A stretch of DNA of 64,000 bases from Bacteroidota bacterium (lineage in GTDB: Bacteria; Bacteroidota; Bacteroidia; B-17B0; Aurantibacillaceae): positions 204,952 to 268,951 of the forward strand of contig JAFDXR010000003.1 of assembly GCA_018267825.1 (NCBI GenBank), read 5' to 3'. The notes beneath the pieces were generated by a model. That model did not search any database. It saw nothing but the letters and a program-made list of their open reading frames with translations, and had not been told where the DNA came from. This document shows positions 1-8,461 of this stretch, one piece after another (the first letter of the stretch is position 1; every line of letters begins with the position of its first letter). The position numbers and the translations under genes are program-made.

Positions 1-241
1 GGGCTTTTTTTATGTGCAAATAATTCCAGCCTACAATTTACTGTCGGTGATAACACCAACAGTGGCATAATAATTCCAGCCTACCATTTTCTGTTGGTGA
101 TAACACCAACAGCGGCATAACAGTGGCATAATAAATCCAGGGCTCACGAATTTGAGAAGCCCGTGTATATACGTGGGCCTTTTAGGTGCAAATAATTCCA
201 GCCTACCATTTACTGTTGGTGATAACACCAACAGTGGCATA
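1..241. repeat. Three copies of a ~50-bp hairpin-bearing repeat
   Basis: Three near-identical units lie at about 19-69, 69-119 and 191-241. Each starts AATAATTCCAGCCTAC and holds an inverted repeat CTGTTGGTG-ATAA-CACCAACAG (41-62, 91-112, 213-234). The first copy carries one C-for-T change that still gives a G-U pair in a minus-strand transcript. The sequence before copies 1 and 3 is also related: GGGC plus a T-run at 1-11, and AAGCCC...GGGCCTTTT at 158-184, so a terminator-like hairpin seems to be part of the larger repeated block. The window probably begins inside that block. No protein gene is supported here. The family is not one I can name; it behaves like a REP-type intergenic palindrome. 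Confidence 0.8.
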
Positions 242-353
242 ATTTAAAAGCTAAACCGTAATCGCGCTGACTACGCCGATGATGGGATTTTTCTGTTTTA
301 TTCTTCATAAGTTGTTTTTTGTGTCAACTTATTTCAGGACGGGACATAGCCAT

Positions 354-384
354 AAAAAAAGCCGCTCTCTAAGCGGCTTTTTTT
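354..384. terminator. Bidirectional rho-independent terminator after ftsZ
   Basis: The perfect stem GCCGCT-CTCTA-AGCGGC (361-377) is flanked by seven A residues on the left and seven T residues on the right, so it can terminate transcription from either strand. It lies 19 bp beyond the ftsZ stop codon and is the natural end of the minus-strand dcw operon. A further 8-bp inverted repeat, ATAAGTTG/CAACTTAT, at 307-332 has no clear role. Confidence 0.85.
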
Positions 385-402
385 AGTTAAAAGTAACATC
401 GA

Positions 403-1995
403 TTAATCCACGTTATCATGCAAAAACGAATTATTAGGGCGTATTTCAATTTTCTTATCGTCGCCTTCAGACAAGGTATAACGTGATACCTGTGATTCCT
501 TAGATGGCGTGGAATTATTTTCTAACTGAACATTCTTGCGTGCCCAGGCCGATTCTTTTTCCAGTTGAGCAAGGCCATCCGGTGTTTTCATTTTCAGGGT
601 CAGTTCTTTCAGTTTTTTAATACGTTCCTGAGCGAGTCTGATCTGTTCTTCACGCGTGATTGTTTCAGCCGATTTCTCTGATACGGTCTCCGTGGTTTCA
701 GCAGAAACGGTATTGAATACAAATTCCTGTTTCTCTTCTTCTTTTGCAGGCTTCACATCTTCGTTTTTCACTTCTTCCTGGCTGGTTACAGTGAAAGAGA
801 AATTGCTGGTTGTGGCAGATGATTCCACAACAGGCATTGTGTTTTCAACAGCAGGTGTTTCTTCCTTTTTGCTTACTTCTGTTGCATCTTTAATGAACAT
901 GTAAGGCTCTTCTGTTTTCACAATCTCATCGATGATATTTGTTTGCTGAGGCTCCTGTTTGGTAACAACCGGTTGTTCATCCAGTTTTACAATTTTACGT
1001 TCCTGGAATACCGGTGCTTCATAACCCGTTGTCATTTTGGTATTGAAACCGGTAGCAATGATCGTTACAGACACATTATCGCCTAGTGACGGATCAGTAC
1101 CGTAACCGGTGATCAGTTCTGCCGTACCACCAGCTGCTTCCTGTATAAAGTCGGTGATTTCACCAAACTCATCCATTTCAATATCATCGCTTCCGCTCAT
1201 GATGTTTAATAATACATGGCGTGCACCACGGATATCGTTATCGTTCAGTAACGGAGAAATCAAGGCATTTTCAACAGCGCGAAGGGCGCGTTTCTCGCCG
1301 CTTGCTACGGCAGAACCCATGATGGCTACACCGCTTTCTTTCATGACTGTTTTCACATCATTGAAGTCAACGTTCACGTGCATGTGCATGCTGATAATTT
1401 CGGCAATACTTTTGGCCGCACCAGTCAACACATTATCGGCATGTGCAAATGCCTCCGTCATTTTCAGGCTGCCATATATTTCGCGCAATTTGTCGTTACC
1501 AATTACAATAAGGGTATCAACGTATTTTTTAAGTTCTTCGAGACCCTGTTCGGCTTGCTGACGGCGTTTTTTACCTTCAAACGTAAATGGTATTGTAACA
1601 ATACCTACTGTCAGAATGCCTAATTCCTTAGCAATAGATGCGATGACAGGAGCTGCTCCCGTACCGGTTCCACCACCTAAACCTGCAGTAATAAATACCA
1701 TTTCGGTATTCTCGCTGAGGAAGTTTTTAATTTCTTCGATGCTCTCGAGGGCGGCATCGCGGCCTACTTCAGGTTTTGCCCCGGCGCCAAGTCCACGGGT
1801 TAAAGAGGTTCCAAGCTGCACTTTATTGGGAACAGGGCTTTTTCCGAGCGCCTGTTTATCGGTATTGCAAATGATAAAGTCAACACCTTTAATGCCCATA
1901 CGAAACATATGGTTTACGGCATTGCTTCCGCCGCCGCCGACACCGATCACTTTGATGATCGAGCTTTCTTCCTGAGGTAATTCAAATTGCATCAT
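403..1995 (-). CDS. ftsZ: Cell division GTPase FtsZ
   Basis: Tubulin-like GTPase that polymerises into the cytokinetic Z-ring at midcell. The tubulin signature GGGTGTG is at residues 107-113 and the T7 synergy loop (NVDFNDV) is at about 208-214. The globular domain ends near residue 330. It is followed by a long acidic, low-complexity linker of about 180 residues, and the protein ends in a short conserved-looking tail (NNSFLHDNVD) that should be the peptide binding FtsA and other partners. At 530 residues it is much longer than E. coli FtsZ (383) because of this linker, which is common in Bacteroidota. Two adjacent ATG codons mark the start. It is the last gene of the dcw operon, 41 bp after ftsA and followed by a strong terminator. 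Confidence 0.98.
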   Translation of the reverse strand: MMQFELPQEESSIIKVIGVGGGGSNAVNHMFRMGIKGVDFIICNTDKQALGKSPVPNKVQLGTSLTRGLGAGAKPEVGRDAALESIEEIKNFLSENTEMVFITAGLGGGTGTGAAPVIASIAKELGILTVGIVTIPFTFEGKKRRQQAEQGLEELKKYVDTLIVIGNDKLREIYGSLKMTEAFAHADNVLTGAAKSIAEIISMHMHVNVDFNDVKTVMKESGVAIMGSAVASGEKRALRAVENALISPLLNDNDIRGARHVLLNIMSGSDDIEMDEFGEITDFIQEAAGGTAELITGYGTDPSLGDNVSVTIIATGFNTKMTTGYEAPVFQERKIVKLDEQPVVTKQEPQQTNIIDEIVKTEEPYMFIKDATEVSKKEETPAVENTMPVVESSATTSNFSFTVTSQEEVKNEDVKPAKEEEKQEFVFNTVSAETTETVSEKSAETITREEQIRLAQERIKKLKELTLKMKTPDGLAQLEKESAWARKNVQLENNSTPSKESQVSRYTLSEGDDKKIEIRPNNSFLHDNVD

Positions 1996-2036
1996 ATCTG
2001 TTTGTGTTTGAAGGTTAAAATTTAAAAGGTTCTATT

Positions 2037-3410
2037 TTATTCGAGGTCATCACTCATCCAGTCTTTGGCTTTATTGATTAATGAATCAAAGAAGCTGCCG
2101 ATTTTCTTTTGAGAGTGTCCTGCTACTTTTTTCTCTTCTTTTTTGGAAGATGATTTCGCTTCTACGCTCACGGTTTGTTTTTCTTCCACAAACTGTTTGG
2201 CTGTATTCGTACCGCGTTTGGCTTCGCGTTCGTATTTCTCAATACCTTTCATTACGAGGCCGATACCGGTTGCATACATTGGGTTTTTGAGCTCATCGTC
2301 GGCACCCGATAAATGTTCGTTTGGTGTCCCGATGCGGCAATCCATACCTGTGGTAAGCATCACCAGCTGCGGCAAATGTTTCAGTTGTGCGCCACCGCCT
2401 GTTACCACAATACCTGCTGCGAGTTTGCGTTCGTAGCCACTGCTTTTGATCTCATAGAGTACAAACTCGAGAATTTCTTCCATACGGGCCTGGATAATCT
2501 GGGCGAGGAATTTCACAGAGATCTCTTTATGTGGACGACCGCGCAGACCAGGGATTGAAATGATTTCGTTTTCCTGGTTTTCCTGCGACAATGCCGATCC
2601 GAAACGCATTTTCAGTTGTTCGGCTTGTGTCTTAATAATACCACATCCTTCTTTGATGTCTTCGGTGATGATGTTACCACCAAATGGAATAACAGCAGTA
2701 TGACGGATGATGCCATCGTAAAAAATAGCAACGTCGGTTGTGCCACCACCAATATCGACCAATACAACACCGGCTTCTTTTTCTTCATCGCTCAGTACAG
2801 AATCCGCACTGGCTAATGGTTCCAGGTGAAGATCCACTGTTTCGAGTCCGGAGCGGCTTACGCATTTGAAAATATTTTTCACGGCAGACACCTGGCCGGT
2901 AATGATATGAAAATTTCCTTCGAGGCGGATACCTGAATGCCCGATGGGGTTACGGATACCGCTTTCGTTGTCGATGATGTATTCCTGAGGGATCACATGA
3001 ATAATTTCTTCACCCGGGCTCATTACGAGGCGGTGCATGTTATCGATGAGTTGATCCACATCGTTTTGATTTACCTCGTCTTCGAGAGAACGACGGGTAA
3101 TCATACCACGGTGCTGCATGCTTTTGATGTGCTGGCCGGCAATACCGACAATAACTTCACCTATATCGACATTTGCCTTATCAGAAGCCATTTTCACAGC
3201 TTCTTTAATAGAAGAAATGGTTTGTTCGATGTTGGCAACAACGCCACGTTGAACACCCAGGGATTCTGCTTTCCCTACGCCCAATATCTCTACTTTTCCA
3301 AATTCGTTTTTGCGACCGACAATGGCAGCAATTTTTGTTGTTCCGATATCGAGTCCAACTACCAAGTCAGAACTGAGGTCTTGAGTATTTCCGGGATGTT
3401 TATTTTCCAT
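2037..3410 (-). CDS. ftsA: Cell division protein FtsA
   Basis: Actin-like ATPase that anchors FtsZ filaments to the inner membrane and recruits later divisome proteins. The actin-family phosphate loops are visible at residues 20-26 (LDIGTTK) and 219-226 (DIGGGTTD). A long lysine-rich spacer leads to a C-terminal amphipathic segment (about 438-452, GSFFDSLINKAKDWM) that fits the membrane-targeting helix of the family. The length, 457 residues, is slightly above E. coli FtsA (420). It starts 4 bp after the ftsQ stop and lies directly before ftsZ, the canonical order. Confidence 0.97.
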   Translation of the reverse strand: MENKHPGNTQDLSSDLVVGLDIGTTKIAAIVGRKNEFGKVEILGVGKAESLGVQRGVVANIEQTISSIKEAVKMASDKANVDIGEVIVGIAGQHIKSMQHRGMITRRSLEDEVNQNDVDQLIDNMHRLVMSPGEEIIHVIPQEYIIDNESGIRNPIGHSGIRLEGNFHIITGQVSAVKNIFKCVSRSGLETVDLHLEPLASADSVLSDEEKEAGVVLVDIGGGTTDVAIFYDGIIRHTAVIPFGGNIITEDIKEGCGIIKTQAEQLKMRFGSALSQENQENEIISIPGLRGRPHKEISVKFLAQIIQARMEEILEFVLYEIKSSGYERKLAAGIVVTGGGAQLKHLPQLVMLTTGMDCRIGTPNEHLSGADDELKNPMYATGIGLVMKGIEKYEREAKRGTNTAKQFVEEKQTVSVEAKSSSKKEEKKVAGHSQKKIGSFFDSLINKAKDWMSDDLE

Positions 3411-3414
3411 AAAC

Positions 3415-4227
3415 TTATTTTTTTGTGCAAACCACCTGGTTTTTATATTTAATATTTATAATTGAATATTTATTCCAACTATCTGTTCTGTTTAATCCTT
3501 CGGTGTAAAACACTTTCAGATTATTAAATTTTTCTTCAATGTCTTTGGCCTCTCCAAAAATGATCTTGTGATCGCCAATTGAAGGATATAATTCAAATTC
3601 TTTGTCTTTGGTTACATTTATTTGCTGTACCAGGTTTGTGAGTACCGAGTCTTTACTGATAAAGGAGGCCAGTGCATATAAATCGTCGAGCACACTTACT
3701 TCTGAAAACACCTTGCTGTTGGCGATATCCGAAATACTGAGTGTATAGCGGGAGGCATAAGGTTCATGAATATAACCTGTGGCAACCAGCACACGTGCGG
3801 CATATTTATCGCTCAGCGGCATCAGCTTCTCCTGTGTATCGATGTAGTAACTTTCACCATCCATGTTAAATACGCGGAGTAAAGGTTTTCGTTGTTTCAC
3901 CTCGATATCCACATCACCATTTACATCTACCGAAATATCGGCTTGTTCGATTGCGGGGTGGGCATTGAGTGTTTTCTCAATTTTATTGACATCGACCTTA
4001 CTTTTCTCCGTATTAAGCACTGCATCTTTTTGTTCATCCAGATATGCTTTTACATCCTCTTCATCGATGAACGCATTTTCATCTGAATTGGTAATGTTTA
4101 CACTCATGTGCTCTACTTTGACTACATCTTCTTTGCTGGTAGCAAAGGCCAGTGATGCGGCCAAACCTGATAAACCAAGAATCCAAAGAACGAGAATACC
4201 TATTTTCCTAACGTCTATTTTTTTCAT
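3415..4227 (-). CDS. ftsQ: Cell division protein FtsQ/DivIB
   Basis: Bitopic divisome protein. A single N-terminal membrane helix (about residues 9-29) is preceded by a short basic cytoplasmic tail. The periplasmic part begins with a POTRA-like segment (about 36-115, with the pattern VKQRKPLLRVFN at its end) and continues into an FtsQ-type beta domain. The sequence is divergent, as usual for FtsQ, so the call rests on topology, length (270 residues) and its position between murC and ftsA. It starts 44 bp after murC and ends 4 bp before ftsA, so it is clearly part of the operon. Confidence 0.9.
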   Translation of the reverse strand: MKKIDVRKIGILVLWILGLSGLAASLAFATSKEDVVKVEHMSVNITNSDENAFIDEEDVKAYLDEQKDAVLNTEKSKVDVNKIEKTLNAHPAIEQADISVDVNGDVDIEVKQRKPLLRVFNMDGESYYIDTQEKLMPLSDKYAARVLVATGYIHEPYASRYTLSISDIANSKVFSEVSVLDDLYALASFISKDSVLTNLVQQINVTKDKEFELYPSIGDHKIIFGEAKDIEEKFNNLKVFYTEGLNRTDSWNKYSIINIKYKNQVVCTKK

Positions 4228-4271
4228 TTGTGCTTCCTTTCATCTTTTCAATCTGAAAAGACTGTTTGGAT

Positions 4272-5660
4272 TTACAGTTTCGTTTTCATCATGTCTTCGA
4301 TAGGCCGAATCAGCGTATCGATATCACCGGCGCCCAGGGTCATGACCACTTCCAGAGGTTTTAATCTGAGGTACTCTACCAGGTTTTCTTTTGCCACCAC
4401 TGCTTTTTCGTTCAGTTTTATCTTTTCGAGCAGTACCTGTGATGTGATTTCCGGCAATGGTTGCTCGCGGGCCGGGTAAATCTCAAGTAGAATACACTCA
4501 TCCAATAATCCCAGGCTTTCTGCAAAGCCATCCATAAAATCGCGTGTTCTTGAAAACAGATGCGGCTGAAACACACCGGTAATTTTTTTTCCGGGATATA
4601 GTTGTCTGGCCGCGGTGATGGCAGCCCTCAACTCTTCCGGGTGGTGGGCATAGTCATCGATGTAAACAAGATTTTTTGATTTTATCCTGTAATCAAACCG
4701 GCGTTTAACACCTTGAAAAGAACGAAGCGCTTTGTTTATGATATCGCCTTTGATGCCTATTTGCTGCGCTGCGGCAACGGCTGCAATGGAGTTTTCAACA
4801 TTATGCAAGCCCGGCAAACCAATAGCGACGGCACTTACAGACTCCAGTGGACTTTTGATATCATAACGAAATTCACCTTCTTCAATATGAACTGAATCGG
4901 CACAATATTCCGTATTTAAATTTAACGAGTAGATCAGCCGTTTACCGGTGAGCTTCAAATCGTTATCAACATTTTTTTTAACAATAAGGTAACCTCCTGG
5001 AACGACCTGTGAGGCAAATTGCTCGTAGGTTTTGAGCATGCTCTCACTATCGCCATAGATGTCGAGATGATCTGCATCAACACTGGTGATGATGGTGATG
5101 TAAGGATGTAATGTCAGAAAAGAGCGATCGTACTCATCGGCCTCCACAACCACGTAGGCGTCTTTATTGTCGGGGTTTCCCAACAGGAGATTGGTATTAT
5201 AATTTTTTGAAATACCTCCCAGGAATGCATAGCAATCGACTCCGGCTGTTTTCAGAATATGGGTAACAAGTGTGGTCGTTGTTGTTTTGCCATGGGTGCC
5301 AGCAATGGCTATGGTTCTGAACTGCTTTGTAATTTCACCAAGTACCCAGGCCCGTTTCTGCATGGTGTAGCCACCAGCCAGAATATACTCGTACTCTTTA
5401 TGACTTTTAGGTACTGCCGGCGTGTAAATAACCAGGATTTCTTCTTTTCTGTATTGGGCAAACAGTGCTTTTACCGCCTCTACATCTTCCTGATAATGCG
5501 CCGTGATGCCTTCTTTTTCGAGTTCTGCAGTCAATGCCGTGCTGGTTTTATCATAACCATATACAGATTTTCCGTAATGATTAAAATACCTGGCCAGTGC
5601 ACTCATACCAATACCACCAACACCCAGGAAATAATACAGTTTATAGTTCAGAATGGTCAT
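4272..5660 (-). CDS. murC: UDP-N-acetylmuramate--L-alanine ligase MurC
   Basis: Cytoplasmic ATP-dependent ligase adding L-Ala to UDP-MurNAc, the first peptide step of peptidoglycan synthesis. The N-terminal Rossmann domain contains GVGGIGMS (residues 13-20). The Mur-ligase P-loop GTHGKTTTTT is at 121-130, and the C-terminal domain holds the DDYAHHPEE motif that separates MurC from MurD/E/F. The length, 462 residues, is normal. It starts 6 bp after the murG stop, inside the dcw operon. Confidence 0.97.
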   Translation of the reverse strand: MTILNYKLYYFLGVGGIGMSALARYFNHYGKSVYGYDKTSTALTAELEKEGITAHYQEDVEAVKALFAQYRKEEILVIYTPAVPKSHKEYEYILAGGYTMQKRAWVLGEITKQFRTIAIAGTHGKTTTTTLVTHILKTAGVDCYAFLGGISKNYNTNLLLGNPDNKDAYVVVEADEYDRSFLTLHPYITIITSVDADHLDIYGDSESMLKTYEQFASQVVPGGYLIVKKNVDNDLKLTGKRLIYSLNLNTEYCADSVHIEEGEFRYDIKSPLESVSAVAIGLPGLHNVENSIAAVAAAQQIGIKGDIINKALRSFQGVKRRFDYRIKSKNLVYIDDYAHHPEELRAAITAARQLYPGKKITGVFQPHLFSRTRDFMDGFAESLGLLDECILLEIYPAREQPLPEITSQVLLEKIKLNEKAVVAKENLVEYLRLKPLEVVMTLGAGDIDTLIRPIEDMMKTKL

Positions 5661-5666
5661 GGGTCT

Positions 5667-6779
5667 TTATTTTAGCTGGTATTTAGCCAGTTTCAACACT
5701 TCGGTTGCAATAACATGGGCGGAATTATGAAAAGCCATCGTGGCAATATTCGATTGTAATTCTTTTTGTTTCGGCTTATCCGTAATAAGTTCCAGGGCCC
5801 GTTTCACAAGCTGTTCATGGGCGTCCTGATCTTTTACGAGTATGGCGGCCTGTTTGTTTACAAGAGCCATGGCATTCTTTGTCTGGTGGTCTTCGGCAAC
5901 ATTGGGCGAAGGCACAAGAATACAAGGCATACCTATATTACAGAGTTCCGATACCGAACTGGCACCAGCCCTGGAAATAACCACATCAGCGGCTGCATAA
6001 GCAAGATCCATCCGTGAAATAAAATCGTAGGCTGTGATATGCTGCGCCGAAAATGATGCTGTCTGCTGTTTTGCTTTTTCGAAATAACCTTTACCCGTTT
6101 GCCATATCAGCTGCACGCCTTGTTCGGCAAGCAATTGCAGATCAGCACCCATGGCTTCGTTCATGGTTCTTGCACCAAGACTCCCGCCAATGAGCAAGAT
6201 AACAGGCTTAGCAGAATCCAGTTTGAAATAACCGAGGGCTTCATCGCGTTTCGCTTTTACATTGGCAATATCCTGTCGCACCGGATTTCCGGTGAGGATG
6301 ATCTTTTCTTTTGGGAAGAAACGTTCCATGCCTTCATACGCCACACAAATCCTGTTTACTTTTTTAGACAGAATTTTGTTGGTGATTCCTGCAAATGAGT
6401 TCTGCTCCTGAATCAGTGCCGGTACGCCTTTACCAGTAGCAGCACGCAGAAGGGGTCCAGAAGCATAGCCCCCCGTACCAACAACCACATCGGGTTGAAA
6501 TTCGCGGATGATTTTTCGTGTTTTCAGAAGGCTTTTTATAATAAGAAACGGTAATTTGAAATTGGAAAGGGTGAATTTGCGTTGCAGACCCGCAATAGGT
6601 ACGCCAATAATTCTGTAACCGGCGGCAGGAACTTTTTCCATCTCCATTTTACCGAGTGCGCCCACAAATAAAATATCAGCATCCGGAACAAGTCGCTTGA
6701 TTTCATTGGCAATGGCCACAGCCGGGAAAATATGGCCTCCGGTACCACCACCACTTAATATGACTTTCAATTTTTTCAC
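5667..6779 (-). CDS. murG: UDP-GlcNAc--lipid I transferase MurG
   Basis: Peripheral inner-membrane GT-B glycosyltransferase (GT28) that converts lipid I to lipid II. The N-terminal glycine loop GGGTGGH follows KKLKVILS, and the C-terminal donor site has SRAGASSVSEL and PSPNVAEDHQ. I chose the GTG at 6779 because it gives 370 residues beginning just before the loop, as in other MurG proteins. An ATG at 6854 would add 25 lysine/asparagine-rich residues and overlap ftsW by 38 bp, and cannot be excluded. It lies between ftsW and murC, the usual order. Confidence 0.95.
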   Translation of the reverse strand: MKKLKVILSGGGTGGHIFPAVAIANEIKRLVPDADILFVGALGKMEMEKVPAAGYRIIGVPIAGLQRKFTLSNFKLPFLIIKSLLKTRKIIREFQPDVVVGTGGYASGPLLRAATGKGVPALIQEQNSFAGITNKILSKKVNRICVAYEGMERFFPKEKIILTGNPVRQDIANVKAKRDEALGYFKLDSAKPVILLIGGSLGARTMNEAMGADLQLLAEQGVQLIWQTGKGYFEKAKQQTASFSAQHITAYDFISRMDLAYAAADVVISRAGASSVSELCNIGMPCILVPSPNVAEDHQTKNAMALVNKQAAILVKDQDAHEQLVKRALELITDKPKQKELQSNIATMAFHNSAHVIATEVLKLAKYQLK

Positions 6780-6816
6780 GTTTGTATTTTGAGTGTCTTT
6801 CGAAAATGACACTTTA

Positions 6817-7965
6817 TTATTCCTGTGTAATAACTTCTTTGGTTTCGTTGGCACGACTCACACTCAGTATAACGCCAATAGAAAGGCAGGTAAACCAGAT
6901 GGATGTACCACCCATACTTACAAGCGGCAAAGGCTGACCTGTTACCGGGAACAGGTTCACCGCTACTGCCATATTAATGAGAGCCTGAAATACGAGGCTA
7001 AAGCTTAGCCCTACAGCCATGAGTCCTCCAAAAGGCTTATCCGAATCGCGCAGGATACGAATGCCCCTGAACAAAAGGATCATATATAAAAACAACATGA
7101 TGAAACCGGTAAACAATCCGTACTCCTCGATGATGATGGCATAAATAAAATCGGATGATGCCTGTGGCAGAAATGCACGCTGCGTGCTGTTTCCGGGTCC
7201 CTTGCCAATAACACCACCCGTAGCAATCGCAATTTTGGCCTGCTCGCTCTGATAATTGCTTTTGGTATCCCCGCTTCTGAAATTTTCTATCCGCGCTTTC
7301 CATGTCGGACCGCGGCCGCCGGGAATTGTTTCGGGCCAGTTCCATACCCATACAAAAAACAGGATAGCGACTACTGCACATATACCCAGTAATTTGGCAA
7401 TAAGCCCAAACCTGACACCACCCAGGAACATCAGGAACAGGCAGTTTACAAATAGTAAAGCAGCCGTTGAAAAGTTGGCCGGCAGAATCAATGCACAAAT
7501 AATACCAATGGGAACCAAAAGGTATTTGGTGAGTGATTTAAAATCGTTGAGTTCACCCTGTCTGACTGTTAGCGTGCGGGCTACAAAAATCAATAAAATG
7601 ATCTTGGCAACATCGGACGATTGAAATGTGAGGCCGATTCCGGGAACTTCGATCCAGCGCACAGCCCCCCCTGCACTCTCCCCTTTTAAGAGTGTAAAGA
7701 TGAGGAGCGGAACTACCAGGAAAATTCCCAACTGAGCAATCTTTGAAAATACCGTGTATTTCATTTTGTGCACAAAATACATGATAGCCAGACCGCCGAG
7801 AATGGTTACGGCATGCTTAATGAGGTACGCTTCGGTATTTCCCTGCTTGTATTTGTGAGCGAGGGTAACTACCGAACTGTAAACCACGAGTACCGACAAT
7901 AAAGACAACAGCAATACAATGGTCCATATAACCTTATCTCCCTTCAGATATGTGAATAGTTTCAT
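6817..7965 (-). CDS. ftsW: Lipid II glycosyltransferase FtsW (SEDS family)
   Basis: Polytopic SEDS-family peptidoglycan polymerase of the divisome, working with FtsI. The protein has about ten hydrophobic segments and the family signatures GKGPGNSTQ, FIYAIIIEEYG and PLVSMGGTS near the C-terminal half. At 382 residues it is close to E. coli FtsW (414) without the N-terminal extension. It follows the orphan MurD-like gene by 18 bp and precedes murG. Because the operon already has an ftsI, FtsW is preferred over RodA. Confidence 0.95.
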   Translation of the reverse strand: MKLFTYLKGDKVIWTIVLLLSLLSVLVVYSSVVTLAHKYKQGNTEAYLIKHAVTILGGLAIMYFVHKMKYTVFSKIAQLGIFLVVPLLIFTLLKGESAGGAVRWIEVPGIGLTFQSSDVAKIILLIFVARTLTVRQGELNDFKSLTKYLLVPIGIICALILPANFSTAALLFVNCLFLMFLGGVRFGLIAKLLGICAVVAILFFVWVWNWPETIPGGRGPTWKARIENFRSGDTKSNYQSEQAKIAIATGGVIGKGPGNSTQRAFLPQASSDFIYAIIIEEYGLFTGFIMLFLYMILLFRGIRILRDSDKPFGGLMAVGLSFSLVFQALINMAVAVNLFPVTGQPLPLVSMGGTSIWFTCLSIGVILSVSRANETKEVITQE

Positions 7966-7983
7966 TGTATCGCGTATTATGGA

Positions 7984-8460
7984 TTATTGAATGTTGCTAA
8001 GCCCTGCAATCAGTTGCTTAAACAGGTTACCCCGGTTTTTATAATTATCGAATGCATCGTAGCTCGGACATGCCGGCGAAAAAAGCACCACCTGGCCGGG
8101 CTGACCCAATGTTGTTGCAATCTGAACAGCTTCCTGTAATGACAATGCAGTCACGAAGAAACAATCCTGTTTTCCGAATAAGCGGAAAATACGTTCAGGT
8201 GTTCGTCCGGTATAAATCAATGATTTTATCTTATCCAGGCTGATGTTCAGAAACATGGTATAGTCTGTTTTTTCATCCTGACCACCTATGATCAACACAA
8301 GTTCTGCATCGATTTCATCGATTGATTTTACAGTACGCTTTATATCAATAGATGCTGAATCATTTACATAGGTCACGCCGTTTTTTTCGGCAACAAACTC
8401 CATGTGATGTTCATTATCCCGTGTTGAAGATAAAGTCCTGTTTGCTAAAAGTGTTTTCAT
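7984..8460 (-). CDS. Orphan MurD-like C-terminal domain protein
   Basis: A 158-residue protein that aligns along its length with residues 308-447 of the MurD encoded immediately upstream in the operon. Shared landmarks are EFVAEKNGVTYVNDS (with EFVASINGIEFINDS), IIGGQDEKTDY (with IVGGQDKGNDY) and SPACPSYDAFDNYKNRG (with SPACASFDLFQNYEDRG). The Rossmann and ATPase domains are absent, so it cannot be a ligase alone. In the NDSKATN segment it reads NDSASID, losing the Lys and Thr, and the HR pair before EFVA is HH. The frame is intact with its own ATG. It lies 1 bp after murD and 18 bp before ftsW. It looks like a duplication that was kept; a substrate-binding, regulatory or scaffold role is speculation. 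Confidence 0.85.
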   Translation of the reverse strand: MKTLLANRTLSSTRDNEHHMEFVAEKNGVTYVNDSASIDIKRTVKSIDEIDAELVLIIGGQDEKTDYTMFLNISLDKIKSLIYTGRTPERIFRLFGKQDCFFVTALSLQEAVQIATTLGQPGQVVLFSPACPSYDAFDNYKNRGNLFKQLIAGLSNIQ

Positions 8461-8461
8461 T

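Noticed and set aside
31-240. A 69-codon minus-strand reading frame in the first 240 bases
   Set aside because: It is created by the hairpin repeats and simply translates the repeated unit (MPLLVLSP, then the same text in another frame); no gene-like start context.
1109-1561. A 150-codon plus-strand reading frame
   Set aside because: Antisense to the ftsZ GTPase domain; a shadow of codon bias.
7037-7498. A 153-codon minus-strand frame inside ftsW
   Set aside because: Alternative frame of ftsW; the FtsW frame carries the SEDS motifs and membrane helices.
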